NCBI GenBank assembly: GCA_036703275.1
Contig: DATNPK010000107.1
Span: 1-33,895 of the forward strand
From: Coleofasciculaceae cyanobacterium
Lineage (GTDB): Bacteria > Cyanobacteriota > Cyanobacteriia > Cyanobacteriales > Xenococcaceae
Direction: 5' to 3'
Length of the DNA: 33,895 bases
Part shown: positions 17,065 to 27,490 of the stretch, one piece after another
How the letters are laid out: each line of letters opens with the position of its first letter
Position numbering within the stretch: the first letter of the stretch is position 1
Made by a program: the position numbers and the translations under genes
The notes under the pieces: generated by a model
What the model was told of the DNA's origin: nothing
The model's input: the letters and a program-made list of their open reading frames with translations, nothing else
Databases searched by the model: none

Positions 17065-20000
17065 TTAAGTACTAAAGTATCTTGCCACAGGGTGATAAGC
17101 AATAATCGCTGTAGTAGATTGTTCGGGATAAAGTTGTTCGCTTTCGTCCATATACATACCGATGCGCTTGGTATCTAAAAGATCTAATTGCTTATATTGA
17201 TCTTCAATATTTGGACAAGCAGGATAACCAAAACTATAGCGCGAACCCCGATAACGTTGCTGCAAAACATCGCGGATGTTACTGGTTTCTTGCGCTTTAA
17301 AGCCTAACTCGCTGCGGATTTTAGCGTGTGTCCATTCTGCTAAAGCTTCTGCCATTTGTACAGCCATACCGTGATAATAAAGATAGTCTGTATAGTTGTC
17401 GGCTTTAAATAGCTTTTGGGCATATTCGGTAGCGACTTCCCCCACTGTTACCGCCTGCATTGGGAAGACATCGATTTTACCCGATTCTCTAGTTGCAAAG
17501 AAATCGGCGATGCAAAGGCGTTTACCAGATCGCTGACGAGGAAATTCAAAAGATGTGACCAACTTACCGCTATCTTTTGGATCGTAAACATATAAAATAT
17601 TACCCTCAGCATTACAAGGAAAATAACCATAAATTACTGTGGGATGCAATAAATCATCTGTAACAATTCTTTGTTGCCATTCTTCTAAAATCGGATCGAC
17701 TTTTCTGGCTAAAAACTCATCATATTGTTCCCGCGACTGTTCTTTAGGCTTGCGGAATTGCCATTGTCCGACGAATAAAGCTTGTAAATCCAAATAAGGG
17801 AATACTTCTTCAATAAGAATGTCTTCAGGTTTTAAAATTTTTGTACCCCAAAAAGGAGGAGTAGGGCGATCGATATCTAAACTTACCTCATCAGAACGCT
17901 TCGTATCTGTTACTAAAGGTTCTGGTTTTTTACTAACCTCATCAACAAAAATCTTATCCTGATTTTCCCCTTCAAACGGCTTTGATTCTCCTCCTTCTTC
18001 TTCCGAAGTAAGAGCAACTTCGTTTAAAAATCCTTGAAGATCGTCCCAATTACTATCAGCCTTCGCTGGCATTAATTTCTCCATAAAATGCAAATCGGCA
18101 AACGCATCTTTGCCATAGATAACTTTACCTTTATAGACATTTTGGCAATCTTGATTAACAAATTTAGGTGTTAAAGCAGCACCACCCAAGATAATAGGAA
18201 CAGTAATACCTTTTTGATTAAAAGTTTTTAGATTATCTTTCATAAAAGCGGTAGATTTCACTAATAGCCCACTCATAGCAATACAGTCTGGCTGGTGTTC
18301 TTCATAAGCTTGAATAATATTTTCAACTGGTTGTTTAATACCTAAATTAATTACTTTATAACCATTATTTGAAAGGATAATATCAACCAGATTTTTACCA
18401 ATATCATGAACGTCACCTTTAACTGTAGCAATGACAAATTTACCTTTACCACTATCGTCAGCTTCTTCTTTATCCATGTGTGGTTCTAAATGCGCCACCG
18501 CAGCTTTCATAGTTTGCGCCGACTGAAGTACAAAGGGAAGTTGCATCTGTCCCGACCCAAATAATTCTCCCACAACTTTCATGCCATCTAAGAGAAATAT
18601 ATTGACAATATCTAACGGTGGATATTGTTGTAAAGCTTCATCCAAAGCTTCATCTAAACCAATACGTTCGCCGTCAATAATATGCTGTTTTAATCTTTCT
18701 TGAATAGGTAAATTTTTATCAACTGCTTCAGTCTTTTTAGTTTTCTGACCAGCGAATAAAGTTGTTAGTTCACCTAAAGGATCATAAGTACAGATATCGC
18801 CATCAAATTCTCGTCTGTCATAAATTAAATCAGTACAGATTTTCTGATGATCGGGCTTAATTTTTGCCAAAGGTAAAATCTTACTTGCGCTAACAATAGC
18901 GGAATCTAATCCTACCTGCATACATTCATATAAAAAGACGGAATTTAATACCTGTCTGGCAACAGGATTTAAACCAAAGGAAACATTAGATACTCCTAAT
19001 AAAATATGACAGCCTGGTAATTCTTCTCTAATTCTTTTAATTGCTTCAACGGTTGCTTTGGCATTTTCTCTGTCTTCTTCTATACCAGTGGATACAGGTA
19101 AAGCCAGGGGATCGAAAAAGATTTCGTGGGAGGGAATACCATAGGCTACAGCTGCATCATAAACGCGTTTAGCAATCTCAAACTTTTTATCCGCAGTACG
19201 TCCCATACCATCTTCATCGATAGTACCAACAACTACTGCTGCACCATATTTTTTCGCTAAATCTAAGACTTGATAAAATCTTTCTTCTCCATCTTCGTAA
19301 TTAGTGGAGTTGAGGATACATTTCCCACCAGCAACCTTTAACCCCGCTTCCATCTTTGTCCATTCAGTGGAGTCAAGCATTAAAGGAAGAGTGACATTAT
19401 TAACTAGACGAGAGGCTAATTCATGCATATCCTTTTCCCCATCTCTTCCCACATAGTCCACGTTAACATCAAGGATGTGCGCGCCTTCTTTTACCTGAGA
19501 CTTAGCCAGAGAAACTAAACTATCCCAGTCTTCTGCATTGAGTAATTCTCGACATTTTTTAGAACCACTGGCGTTTAATCTTTCTCCCACAATCAAGAAA
19601 GAATTATCTTGCACATAGGGTTGGGTACTGTAAATCGAGGCTGCGGAAGGTTCGTAATTCGGATGACGTTCTTTGGGTTTTAAATCTTGCGTCATCTCGG
19701 CTAAGGCTTTGATGTGCTCAAACCTCGTACCACAACAACCCCCAACTATTTGCACTCCCAAATCTTCCACGAAGTGCATTAATGCCATACGCAATTCCAT
19801 TGGTGTAAGTCTATAGTGCGCCTGTCCCCCTACATTTTCAGGTAACCCAGCATTGGGGACACAAGAAACAACAAACGGCGAATGTTCCGACAGATACTTG
19901 ATATGATCCTTCATTAAATCAGGGCCTGTAGCGCAGTTTAAACCCAAAATATCAATAGGATAACGTTCTAGTATCGCTAAAGCTGCATCAATTTCTGTCC

Positions 20001-20616
20001 CCACTAGCATTGTCCCCATCTGTTCCATCGTCACCGAAACCATCAGGGGAACTCGCGCACCTTTTTTGGCAAATACCTCTTCTATTGCATTTAACGCTGC
20101 TTTAATCTGTAATACGTCTTGACAAGTTTCAACTAATAATAAATCAACACCACCGTCATACAATGCTTCAGCTTGTTCGACATAGGCATTTTTTAGACTG
20201 TCAAAATCAATATGTCCCAAGGTGGGTAACTTAGTACCAGGACCCATCGAACCAGCGACAAAACGAGGTTTTTCAGATGTAGAGTATTCTGTAGCGACTC
20301 GTTTAGCTAATTCCGCAGCAGCTTTATTGAGATAGTAAGCCCGATCTGCTAAATCGTATTCCGCTAAAACTAATTTAGTGCCCCCAAAAGTATCGGTTTC
20401 AATGACATCCGCACCAGCTTCTAAAAATCCTCGGTGTACGTTCTCCACCGCCTTTGGTTTGGTATGTACGAGATATTCATTACATCCTTCATATTCAGCA
20501 CCACCAAAATCTTCAGCAGTGAGGTTTTGTACTTGCAGGTTTGTACCCATCGCACCATCAAATACTAACACGGGGCGATTTGGGCTATTAAGGCGATTTA
20601 AAAAAAGGTTGTCCAT
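17065..20616 (-). CDS. metH: Cobalamin-dependent methionine synthase
   Basis: An 1183-residue MetH with all four modules. The homocysteine-binding barrel (1 to about 325) has zinc ligands Cys228 in LNCATGP and Cys294/Cys295 in GGCCGT. The methyltetrahydrofolate barrel (about 338-610) begins [11 protein letters not shown]. The cobalamin cap and Rossmann module (about 630-900) has the axial His737 in DVHDIG. The reactivation (AdoMet) domain occupies about the last 200 residues. It transfers the methyl group from 5-methyl-THF to homocysteine in the cytosol. A TTG at 20736 would add 40 residues not seen in the family; the ATG at 20616 puts [13 protein letters not shown] at the expected place. An acidic low-complexity linker of about 60 residues precedes the reactivation domain. 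No cobalamin riboswitch was recognised in the short upstream gap. Confidence 0.96.
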   Translation of the reverse strand: MDNLFLNRLNSPNRPVLVFDGAMGTNLQVQNLTAEDFGGAEYEGCNEYLVHTKPKAVENVHRGFLEAGADVIETDTFGGTKLVLAEYDLADRAYYLNKAAAELAKRVATEYSTSEKPRFVAGSMGPGTKLPTLGHIDFDSLKNAYVEQAEALYDGGVDLLLVETCQDVLQIKAALNAIEEVFAKKGARVPLMVSVTMEQMGTMLVGTEIDAALAILERYPIDILGLNCATGPDLMKDHIKYLSEHSPFVVSCVPNAGLPENVGGQAHYRLTPMELRMALMHFVEDLGVQIVGGCCGTRFEHIKALAEMTQDLKPKERHPNYEPSAASIYSTQPYVQDNSFLIVGERLNASGSKKCRELLNAEDWDSLVSLAKSQVKEGAHILDVNVDYVGRDGEKDMHELASRLVNNVTLPLMLDSTEWTKMEAGLKVAGGKCILNSTNYEDGEERFYQVLDLAKKYGAAVVVGTIDEDGMGRTADKKFEIAKRVYDAAVAYGIPSHEIFFDPLALPVSTGIEEDRENAKATVEAIKRIREELPGCHILLGVSNVSFGLNPVARQVLNSVFLYECMQVGLDSAIVSASKILPLAKIKPDHQKICTDLIYDRREFDGDICTYDPLGELTTLFAGQKTKKTEAVDKNLPIQERLKQHIIDGERIGLDEALDEALQQYPPLDIVNIFLLDGMKVVGELFGSGQMQLPFVLQSAQTMKAAVAHLEPHMDKEEADDSGKGKFVIATVKGDVHDIGKNLVDIILSNNGYKVINLGIKQPVENIIQAYEEHQPDCIAMSGLLVKSTAFMKDNLKTFNQKGITVPIILGGAALTPKFVNQDCQNVYKGKVIYGKDAFADLHFMEKLMPAKADSNWDDLQGFLNEVALTSEEEGGESKPFEGENQDKIFVDEVSKKPEPLVTDTKRSDEVSLDIDRPTPPFWGTKILKPEDILIEEVFPYLDLQALFVGQWQFRKPKEQSREQYDEFLARKVDPILEEWQQRIVTDDLLHPTVIYGYFPCNAEGNILYVYDPKDSGKLVTSFEFPRQRSGKRLCIADFFATRESGKIDVFPMQAVTVGEVATEYAQKLFKADNYTDYLYYHGMAVQMAEALAEWTHAKIRSELGFKAQETSNIRDVLQQRYRGSRYSFGYPACPNIEDQYKQLDLLDTKRIGMYMDESEQLYPEQSTTAIIAYHPVARYFST

Positions 20617-20866
20617 TGCTAGCGACTGCTGATCGACAGGTGAATTGATGTTAAGTCTTATTATATGGTTGTCTTTGAAAAAAAGGGAGTTTATCTTGAT
20701 ATTGCACTTTGAACTGTAGATTTTTTTCTCAGGCAAAGTAGCAAAGAGGTTTTAGAAAGAGTTTTTCAAGATAAAAAACACAAAATTTATTTTTTTTGAT
20801 GCACAATCAGATATTTTTGGGAAATCTATATATAGAAATCACACATATTAATTTCTTGAATTTATT

Positions 20867-21313
20867 ATGGGTTTATTTGATGAATTTTCCAGTGTTCGTA
20901 CCGCAAGAACTACTGATTTAAGTCCAGCAGAATCTTTTGCAGGAATTATGTTAGCAACTATTGCTGCTGACGGATATCTTGCGGATGAAGAAATTCGCAA
21001 CTTGATATCAACTTTGTATAGAATGAAATTGTTTCAAAGTTATCCTAGCGATCATGTTTCTAGGATGATTGACAAACTAATGAAAATTATTCAAACTCAA
21101 AGTGCAGGTTCATTATTAAAAGTTGCAGTTTCATCTCTTCCAGAGTATTTACATGAAACCGTTTTTGCTGTGGCAACTGATTTAATACTTTCTGATGGCG
21201 AAGTTTCCGAAGATGAAGAAGCAGTTTTATCAAAACTCTGTAAATCTTTATCAATTTCTCAGGAAACAGTTAATCAAATAATCAAAATTATGATTATAAA
21301 AAATAAAGGATAG
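20867..21313 (+). CDS. TerB-like (tellurite resistance fold) protein
   Basis: A 148-residue mainly helical protein with the two acidic repeats of the TerB family: ATIAADGYLADEE near the N-terminus and DLILSDGEVSEDEE near the C-terminus. The repeats can bind divalent metal. TerB-like proteins occur in stress and membrane-associated networks far beyond tellurite resistance. No other ter genes are present, so only the fold is assigned. It is transcribed divergently from metH. Confidence 0.85.
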   Translation: MGLFDEFSSVRTARTTDLSPAESFAGIMLATIAADGYLADEEIRNLISTLYRMKLFQSYPSDHVSRMIDKLMKIIQTQSAGSLLKVAVSSLPEYLHETVFAVATDLILSDGEVSEDEEAVLSKLCKSLSISQETVNQIIKIMIIKNKG

Positions 21314-21339
21314 ATAAAAAATTTTAGTGATGATACAAA

Positions 21340-21397
21340 GAAGGAAAAGTTTAAAATTTCATAGCTTATTGTAATTCATTAATTTTGCTTTTCCTTC
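21340..21397 (+). terminator. Long hairpin after the TerB-like gene
   Basis: GAAGGAAAAG (21340-21349) and CTTTTCCTTC (21388-21397) are perfect 10-bp complements, with an additional AAAATT/AATTTT pairing inside. It lies 26 bases after the stop. There is no uninterrupted T-run after it, so termination by the standard intrinsic mechanism is uncertain; it may protect the mRNA 3' end. Confidence 0.5.
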
Positions 21398-21604
21398 AAC
21401 AATTTGTTATTTGGCTAATATAGCAGCAGTTATTAATTTATTTTGATTTTTGTTCCAAAAATTGTTTCATGTTTAATTAGTTGTTTTAACTGAGCAGTCG
21501 TACTAAGATTTATCAGTTTTTACAGCAAAGGACGCTCACACTAACTAACTATCAATCTAAATACGTCATGACAAAGAGTATTGATTTCCAGTCACCAGCT
21601 GATT

Positions 21605-21820
21605 TTACTTAGCTTCTTCCAACTGATCCAAGCGCAACCAGACATTAGGAGTAGGAACATAAAACTGAATTAGAGCATATTCATCATTTAGCTCTAAAAT
21701 CTGCCCTTTGCTGTCGAATAAATAAGAGGGAAGCCTAGCATCACTTGCCTTCGCTTCTAGACTGCCTGCGATTTTTTCTTTAACTACACGAACTAGTGAA
21801 CCTTTTTTAATGCCTGCCAT
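21605..21820 (-). CDS. ndhO: NdhO, NDH-1 complex subunit O
   Basis: A 71-residue protein that fits NdhO along its whole length, starting [17 protein letters not shown] and containing [14 protein letters not shown] and [15 protein letters not shown]. NdhO is a small peripheral subunit of the cyanobacterial/chloroplast NDH-1 (ferredoxin-plastoquinone oxidoreductase) that works in cyclic electron flow and CO2 uptake at the thylakoid membrane. The alpha/beta hydrolase gene lies about 100 bases upstream on the same strand, so co-transcription is possible. Confidence 0.96.
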   Translation of the reverse strand: MAGIKKGSLVRVVKEKIAGSLEAKASDARLPSYLFDSKGQILELNDEYALIQFYVPTPNVWLRLDQLEEAK

Positions 21821-21921
21821 AGTTATTGACTGTGATTATTGTGCTAATTTCAACTTAAATTATATAGAGTTTGGTCAACCTCTATAGACTGACATTAAGA
21901 TAGTGTGATATCTTCCCAATG

Positions 21922-22845
21922 CTATTTGCTGCTTCGGCACAGTGATTGCAGCCAGTCTAGTAAAAGTGAATTAAATATTTCTGGATACTCATCATGGGGA
22001 CAATGCCCAGCATTTTCTAATTCTATTAATTTTAAACGAGTATTGAGAGAGGCGATCGCCTTAGCCTGTCTGGCAGGTATCATTTTATCTTGCAGCCCCC
22101 AGACCAAAAGCATTGGCACCTCAATTTGAGGTACTAAATCTCTAACTGATTTGGCAAAACTAGCTTTTCTGATGCTGCGCGACAAACGAAACAAAGTTTG
22201 CTCAGATCCTCGATCATAAGCAGGGCTAGATAAGATTTCTACCAATTCATCGGTAACAGCTTCTTTATTAGGATAGGCTATTGCTGCCCATTTACGAATT
22301 ATCTTGGGTCTTCTAACTAGTTTAAGAATACTTTTGATTAATAAAGGAGAGGCAAATAAGTTTTCAATAGCAGTTACTAGAGGACTCATCAGAGGCGGTA
22401 GCATATCTTCTCGCACCGATACATCGGGTAAACTGATCATGACTAAACCCCTAACCATTTCAGGATAAGTAGCTGTGGTGTTGAGGGCAACTAACGAACC
22501 AATGGAGTTACCTACTAAAATTACTGGCGTACTAATAAAAGTTTGCCAAAAATCATGGACTTGTTCTGTCCACAAAGCTGCACTGTAGTCTATATCTGCC
22601 TTTCTCGATGCCCCAAAACCGAGTAAATCTATAGCGTATACGGTATGTTTTTGAGCAATGACAGGTAAGTTGTGGCGCCAATGTTCGATGCTGGCACCAA
22701 AGCCATGAATAAAGATGATCGGAGGATATACACTGGAAGCTAAATTTTTTTTAGCTCTGAGGTAACTATAACGAGTCTGCCATCCTCGCCAAACCCAGTC
22801 TCTTTGGTTACCAACACGCTCTTGCCAAGCTTGGTATATAGTCAA
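21922..22845 (-). CDS. Alpha/beta-fold hydrolase
   Basis: A 307-residue alpha/beta hydrolase with a complete triad: nucleophile Ser114 in VGNSIGS, Asp253 in GLQDKMIP and His281 in AGHCPHDE. The oxyanion loop is IHGFGAS at 46-52. Cyanobacteria have several such proteins of unknown substrate; esterase, haloalkane-dehalogenase-like and epoxide-hydrolase-like activities are all possible, and no lid motif decides it. The start is a TTG at 22845. An in-frame TAA lies four codons upstream and no other start codon lies between, so TTG is forced unless the protein begins far inside. ndhO follows on the same strand. Confidence 0.9.
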   Translation of the reverse strand: MTIYQAWQERVGNQRDWVWRGWQTRYSYLRAKKNLASSVYPPIIFIHGFGASIEHWRHNLPVIAQKHTVYAIDLLGFGASRKADIDYSAALWTEQVHDFWQTFISTPVILVGNSIGSLVALNTTATYPEMVRGLVMISLPDVSVREDMLPPLMSPLVTAIENLFASPLLIKSILKLVRRPKIIRKWAAIAYPNKEAVTDELVEILSSPAYDRGSEQTLFRLSRSIRKASFAKSVRDLVPQIEVPMLLVWGLQDKMIPARQAKAIASLNTRLKLIELENAGHCPHDEYPEIFNSLLLDWLQSLCRSSK

Positions 22846-22980
22846 ATTACTTACTTAAAAAATATTTACACGATAGACTTGCACTATTCAAAGTGTATCT
22901 AATACTAGATTGAAGATAAGCCAAAGTCGAAAATAAAACTAACTTAATATTCTATTAATAACAAGATCGGTAAAATGGGA

Positions 22981-23012
22981 GATGATACGAGTTTTTATCA
23001 TCAATAATTTTT
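22981..23012 (+). promoter_or_regulatory. Leader hairpin upstream of infC
   Basis: GATGATA (22981-22987) pairs with TATCATC (22996-23002) around an eight-base loop, followed by AATAATTTTT. It sits 45 to 75 bases before the infC start. It could be a weak attenuator or a structured leader; the AT-rich stem is not stable enough to be sure. Confidence 0.3.
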
Positions 23013-23056
23013 AGTTCACATTATCACTAACATAAAAGGAAAGACAAAATACGCCT

Positions 23057-23593
23057 GTGAGAGATAGAAGACGCAGTAACAATAGTCGCGATCTAACCAA
23101 AACTAACGAAAGAATTCGCTTCCCCGAAATTCGTGTTATCGACTCCGAAGGTGAGCAACTAGGGATCATCACCCCAAAAGAAGCTCTCGCTAGAGCTCAA
23201 GAAAAAGGCTTAGATTTGGTCTTAGTTAGCGAAACCGCCAAACCCCCTGTCTGTAAAATTATGGACTACGGGAAATATAAGTACGAGCAAGATAAAAAAC
23301 TAAAAGAAGCTAAGAAAAAACAGCACAACGCTGACGTTAAAGAAGTGAAGATGCGTTATAAAATTGAAGAGCATGACTATAACGTGCGCGTCAAAAATGC
23401 TCAGCGCTTCCTTAAATCAGGAGACAAGGTTAAGGCAACAATTAGCTTCCGTGGTCGAGAAATTCAGCACTCTAGGTTAGCGGAAGATTTGCTGCGTCGC
23501 ATGGCAAAAGATTTGGAAGAGTATGCTGAAGTACAGCAGTTTCCCAAAAGAGAAGGTCGCAACATGATGATGATGCTATCACCGAAAAAGTAG
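23057..23593 (+). CDS. infC: Translation initiation factor IF-3
   Basis: A 178-residue IF-3. The N-terminal domain has the family motif [13 protein letters not shown], the linker is lysine-rich ([13 protein letters not shown]), and the C-terminal domain has [18 protein letters not shown] and FRGREIQH, ending in [14 protein letters not shown] as in cyanobacteria. IF-3 binds the 30S subunit and proofreads start codons. The start used is GTG at 23057, with the purine-rich AAAAGGAAAG about 14 bases before it, a longer spacing than usual. Non-ATG starts on infC are known from the autoregulated AUU of E. coli, but a GTG is not diagnostic of such control. It is not followed by rpmI-rplT; an intrinsic terminator ends the unit. 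Confidence 0.97.
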   Translation: MRDRRRSNNSRDLTKTNERIRFPEIRVIDSEGEQLGIITPKEALARAQEKGLDLVLVSETAKPPVCKIMDYGKYKYEQDKKLKEAKKKQHNADVKEVKMRYKIEEHDYNVRVKNAQRFLKSGDKVKATISFRGREIQHSRLAEDLLRRMAKDLEEYAEVQQFPKREGRNMMMMLSPKK

Positions 23594-23686
23594 TTGATGC
23601 TTTGGTACAGATTTTAAGGATTGATTTTGGCTTTAATTGATAAGCTTTGCGCCTGGAAAATTTCTCAAAGTTTTTCAAAAGCAGAT

Positions 23687-23715
23687 AGAGAAGGGCAAGT
23701 TGCTCTTCTCTTTTT
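23687..23715 (+). terminator. Intrinsic terminator of infC
   Basis: AGAGAAGGGCAA (23687-23698) pairs with TTGCTCTTCTCT (23700-23711), with one G-U wobble, and is followed by an uninterrupted T-run to 23715 and then ATATTTT. It lies about 95 bases after the infC stop and is a classic Rho-independent terminator. Confidence 0.92.
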
Positions 23716-23749
23716 ATATTTTGATTTAATTTGCTTAAGAGTCAATCAA

Positions 23750-23956
23750 TTAACTTTGGTTAGCTTTAGTATCTTGAACCGCGATCCAAAATAAAATTAC
23801 CGTTAAGGGAATGCTGGCAGCCAAAATCAGACCAGTCACCATGCTACCTAACTCTGGATTGCCAGAAGATAGTTCAAAAACTGAACCCACGGCTGCGATC
23901 GCACTAATGCAACACAACAGCAAGCATACACCACTTTTCGGTGTCATTGAAATCAT
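23750..23956 (-). CDS. Small two-helix membrane protein (68 aa)
   Basis: A 68-residue hydrophobic protein with two membrane spans (about 9-27 and 38-60) separated by a short polar turn, ending in a basic tail. The ATG at 23956 is preceded on its strand by AGGAG with 8 bases spacing (AGGAGTTAATCAA), a strong ribosome binding site. It lies only 38 bases behind the def stop on the same strand, so the two are probably co-transcribed. Function unknown. Confidence 0.75.
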   Translation of the reverse strand: MISMTPKSGVCLLLCCISAIAAVGSVFELSSGNPELGSMVTGLILAASIPLTVILFWIAVQDTKANQS

Positions 23957-23994
23957 TTGATTAACTCCTCTTGTTGTCAGCCGATTTTATTTAT

Positions 23995-24561
23995 TTACTT
24001 TTTCACAGGCTTTACTGCGCTAACAGCAAAACCATTTTTGTTTAACTCGTCATTTAGAGCTAGGTTATTTTCAACTCGGTCTACAAACATTACACCATTA
24101 AGATGATCCATTTCGTGCTGAATTGCACGAGACAGTAAACCACTAGCTTCCAGTTTACAGGGTTTACCTAATTCATTTTTATAAGATATTTCAATCGTAT
24201 CAGGACGAATTACTTCTAAATAAACTCCAGGGATGCTCAAACAACCTTCTTCGGAGTTACAAAGGTTGTTACCAGAGTTGATGATTTTAGGGTTAATCAA
24301 AACCAGGGGAGGCTTATCTGGCTGGTCTAAATCAATATCAATGACGATAAGCTGCTTATTAATACCTACTTGAGGTGCTGCTAAACCTATACCATCAGCA
24401 CTATACATAGTTTGCAGCATTTCTTTAATTATATAGCGAAGCTGGTCATCCACTTTGGCAATACGTTTAGCAGGTTGGCGTAAGACGCGATCGCCTAAGT
24501 AGTGAATATTTAATGGCGGTTGTGCTAATTTTTTCTTTTCTACTGTTACAACAGTGGTCAT
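23995..24561 (-). CDS. def: Peptide deformylase
   Basis: A 188-residue peptide deformylase with all three motifs: GIGLAAPQVG at 57-66, EGCLS at 105-109 (metal ligand Cys107) and HEMDH at 149-153 (metal ligands His149 and His153, catalytic Glu150). It removes the formyl group from nascent proteins in the cytosol. The N-terminal extension of about 15 residues and the short Lys-rich tail are ordinary for cyanobacterial enzymes. The small membrane gene at 23750-23956 follows closely. Confidence 0.96.
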   Translation of the reverse strand: MTTVVTVEKKKLAQPPLNIHYLGDRVLRQPAKRIAKVDDQLRYIIKEMLQTMYSADGIGLAAPQVGINKQLIVIDIDLDQPDKPPLVLINPKIINSGNNLCNSEEGCLSIPGVYLEVIRPDTIEISYKNELGKPCKLEASGLLSRAIQHEMDHLNGVMFVDRVENNLALNDELNKNGFAVSAVKPVKK

Positions 24562-24824
24562 ATTATCCGATAGCGCAATCTAAATTTTTCTTATTTATAT
24601 TTTATCGCTAATTAAAAATTATCTTATGTAATAACCAGGAGGGCATAATCAACTGCCCAGTAAGCAAGAGTAGCGATCGCAAAAACAATCAAATTTTGGT
24701 AGTCCTGTAGAAGTAATGATATAGCAAGTGAATTATAGATTAGGACGTTAGTTATAAAACGAGCTAATAGCTGCGCAAAGCATGGCAATCCTGCGTCGAC
24801 GGGTCTTAACCTTTGCTTTGAGTG
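24562..24824. other. Gap between def and the DUF5648 relic
   Basis: It contains a 54-codon hydrophobic minus-strand frame (24788 to 24624, TTG start) whose last 27 residues, starting DYQNLIVFAIATLAYWAV, look like a membrane helix. It has no SD and no known match. It could be a decayed gene end rather than a functional peptide. Confidence 0.35.
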
Positions 24825-25484
24825 CTATATTTCTGTGGGAGATTCAACATAGTAGGCAACCTCACCGCTTTCTTGGATGTAGTCTGGGGATTCGCTCCAA
24901 AAATCTTTTTCTTCGATTGAAGGAGTATAAAAATGTGCATCTAACTCAGCATTATAAAAGCGATATAAAGGAACTGTTCCTTCTACCTGAGTGTCATAAC
25001 CATAATAAGGAATCCCTTCAAAAGTGTAGTTGTCTAAATTCTCTTCCACAAAAGCTTTTTCAGCTTCGTCAACAGTATAAAAATGTACCCCTGTATTAGT
25101 GTTTAAGAAGCGATAAACAGGACTCATTCCTGTAATATCTTCCCCTGCTTCTGGTATGGGCAAACCAACAAAAGATATTCCTTCTAATTCATATTGGGGC
25201 AAGTTTTTGAGAATCAAATCCCGTTCAGCTTGATCGGTGGTATAAAACTGAGTTTGGGTATCAGTCCTAAAAAATCGATAAACAGGAATTCCCTCACCAT
25301 CAAAGGTATCTGTACTAATGTTGTCATCAGTTAGATCGGCAATACCAAATCTCATCGTATTTTCTCCCTGCTGCACTGGAGCAACAATAGTTAAGACTGA
25401 ACTTACACCATCCTATTCGATGCCAAGAATATTGGCAGTGTTGTCGAAGAAATTACCTAATTCTGAGTTGCGATCGCTCTTTGC
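24825..25484 (-). pseudogene. Remnant of a secreted choice-of-anchor/DUF5648 repeat protein
   Basis: The 3' part is an intact frame with an ATG at 25355 (preceded by GGGAG at 8 bases) or a GTG at 25376. It encodes about 176 residues with three tandem ~46-residue DUF5648-type repeats, recognisable by PVYRFFRT...FYT, PVYRFLNT...HFYT and PLYRFYNA...HFYT. The same frame continues upstream through an in-frame TAG (25415-25413) into more protein-like sequence, SELGNFFDNTANILGIE, then DGVSSVLTIVAPVQQGENTM after the stop. This reads as the end of the beta-sandwich (choice-of-anchor type) that precedes such repeats in large extracellular cyanobacterial proteins. Another in-frame stop lies at 25487-25485, next to the speA stop. 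So this is probably a truncated relic; the 176-residue part could still be translated from its own SD. Without a signal peptide it would not be exported. Confidence 0.65.
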
Positions 25485-25489
25485 TCAAT

Positions 25490-27490
25490 CTAGCTTAAAT
25501 AGGTGTAGCTATTGAGAGTACTGGCATAATTTTGCAGTAATTTTTGGGCTTCTGCCAAAGTTATTGTTTGATTTTGCAAAGCCGCTTCAGTACGACGACG
25601 CATAGTTTCCAGTAAGTCCTTACTGTCATACTCTACATAGCTTAAAACTTCTTTGATCGTGTCTCCCCGTACTACGGATTCAACCTGATAGCCCGAGGGA
25701 GTAACTTGGATATGCACTACATTAGTATCGCCAAATAAGTTGTGTAAATTTCCCATAATCTCTTGATATGCGCCGACTAGAAACATCCCTAAGTAATAAT
25801 CACCAGGCGATCGCGAAGTACGATCTACGGCATGAAGTTCTAAAGTATTTTTAGTTTCTTTGGGGTTAATAAATTGATCGATCTTGCCATCACTATCACA
25901 GGTGATATCGGCTAAAATGCCTTTGACGGTAGGTCTTTGATCGAGACGATGAATCGGCATAATCGGAAAAAGCTGGTCGATTGCCCAGGTATCAGGAACA
26001 GAGCGAAAAATTGATAAATTGACATGATAAGTAGATGCCATAATCTGAGGCAAGTCAGCTAATTCATCGGGAACACGATCGCAACTTGCCATAATTGCCG
26101 AAATCTTGTGACAGCAAGCCCAATATAGCTCTTCGGCTTTAGCTCGTTCAACTAAACTGAAATAGCCGAAGTTAAATAAACTCAAAGCTTCTTGTTTAAA
26201 CTGAATCGCATCATAATAGCTCTCTTGGAGATTAACTTGGTTAATTCCCTGATAGGTTTCCCAGAAATTTTTAATCACCAAAGGTATGTCTGCTTGGGGT
26301 AAACCGACATCAGGACAAGATACATCACTAGTACTCAAAACATCAAACACCAATACCGATTGATGAGCAGCGATCGCCCTCCCGCTTTCACTGATTAAAG
26401 TAGGATGTACTACCTTACCGCGATCGCAAGCATCTTTTACCTGCGCCACAATATCGTTGGCATAATTCTGCATATTGTAGTTTTTGGAAGCAGGAAAGTT
26501 AGTTTTTGAACCGTCGTAATCGACTGCTAATCCTCCTCCTACATTGAGATACTGCATATTTGCACCCAGTTTGACTAGCTGCACATAGATTTGGCTAGCT
26601 TCGCGGATCGCATTTTTGATTACCCCGATGGCAGAAATTTGTGAACCAATATGAAAATGTAATAGTTGCAAACAGTCTAACTTGCCCAACGTTGCTAACT
26701 GGCGTACTATCTGTAAAATCTCGGCAACGGTTAAACCAAACTTAGCGCGATCGCCTGTAGAATTTCCCCATCTGCCAATTCCCTTATGGTTTAGCTTGGC
26801 ACGTACCCCCAAAATTGGCTGGATATTTAACTCTTGGCTAATAGTTAATACCAACTCTAATTCTTGAAGCTGTTCGAGTATGATAATTGGTTTTTGCCCC
26901 AGCTTGGTTGCCAGTAAAGCAGTTTCTATATATTCGCGATCTTTGTAACCATTGCACATTAATAAAGGTAATAAAGGTTCTTGGGCTTCTGCTGATGACA
27001 AACTAGCCAAAGCAATAATTAATTCAGGTTTAGATCCTGCTTCTAAGCCAAACCGATCTTGTTTGCCGTGGTGGACTAAAGCTTCAATCAAATGGCGATT
27101 TTGATTACATTTGATCGGAAAAACTCCCTGATATTGACCCAAATAGCTATAGCGGGCGATCGCTTGTGCCATACAGCTATGTAGCCTTGCCATGCGATCG
27201 GCCAGAATATCGGGAAACCGAATCAAAAGAGGTAAACTGATGTTGCGCTGTTTCAGAGATTCAATCAACTCTACCAAATCAAAAGCCTTACCCTGTGTAC
27301 CTTGAGGCGAAACAGTAACGTTTCCTGCTTGATTAATTGCAAAATACGGTTCTCCCCAACCTTCAATATTGTAAAGTTTGGCACTGTCTGCAACTGTCCA
27401 ATTATCATTACTGTCTGATACTAAAGAAGACTTGACTACGGCGTTCTGAGGCTGTTTCGGCTGACTAGATTTAGACTGACTATCGACCAT
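25490..27490 (-). CDS. speA: Biosynthetic arginine decarboxylase
   Basis: A 666-residue PLP-dependent arginine decarboxylase of the SpeA group (alanine-racemase fold III). The PLP lysine is Lys127 in FPIKCNQNRHL. Further motifs are LLHFHIGSQ, the glycine loop YLNVGGGLAVDYDG, and LISESGRAIAAH. It converts arginine to agmatine plus CO2, the first step from arginine to putrescine and spermidine. The N-terminal 30 residues are polar and low-complexity. Length is normal for the family. The gene is complete and monocistronic; the DUF5648 relic starts immediately beyond its stop. Confidence 0.96.
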   Translation of the reverse strand: MVDSQSKSSQPKQPQNAVVKSSLVSDSNDNWTVADSAKLYNIEGWGEPYFAINQAGNVTVSPQGTQGKAFDLVELIESLKQRNISLPLLIRFPDILADRMARLHSCMAQAIARYSYLGQYQGVFPIKCNQNRHLIEALVHHGKQDRFGLEAGSKPELIIALASLSSAEAQEPLLPLLMCNGYKDREYIETALLATKLGQKPIIILEQLQELELVLTISQELNIQPILGVRAKLNHKGIGRWGNSTGDRAKFGLTVAEILQIVRQLATLGKLDCLQLLHFHIGSQISAIGVIKNAIREASQIYVQLVKLGANMQYLNVGGGLAVDYDGSKTNFPASKNYNMQNYANDIVAQVKDACDRGKVVHPTLISESGRAIAAHQSVLVFDVLSTSDVSCPDVGLPQADIPLVIKNFWETYQGINQVNLQESYYDAIQFKQEALSLFNFGYFSLVERAKAEELYWACCHKISAIMASCDRVPDELADLPQIMASTYHVNLSIFRSVPDTWAIDQLFPIMPIHRLDQRPTVKGILADITCDSDGKIDQFINPKETKNTLELHAVDRTSRSPGDYYLGMFLVGAYQEIMGNLHNLFGDTNVVHIQVTPSGYQVESVVRGDTIKEVLSYVEYDSKDLLETMRRRTEAALQNQTITLAEAQKLLQNYASTLNSYTYLS

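Noticed and set aside
20617-20736. 40-residue N-terminal extension of MetH from a TTG
   Set aside because: The extension is not family-like, and the ATG at 20616 gives the normal MetH length and N-terminus.
20617-20866. Cobalamin riboswitch controlling metH
   Set aside because: The gap upstream of metH is AT-rich, short, and lacks the B12-box pattern.
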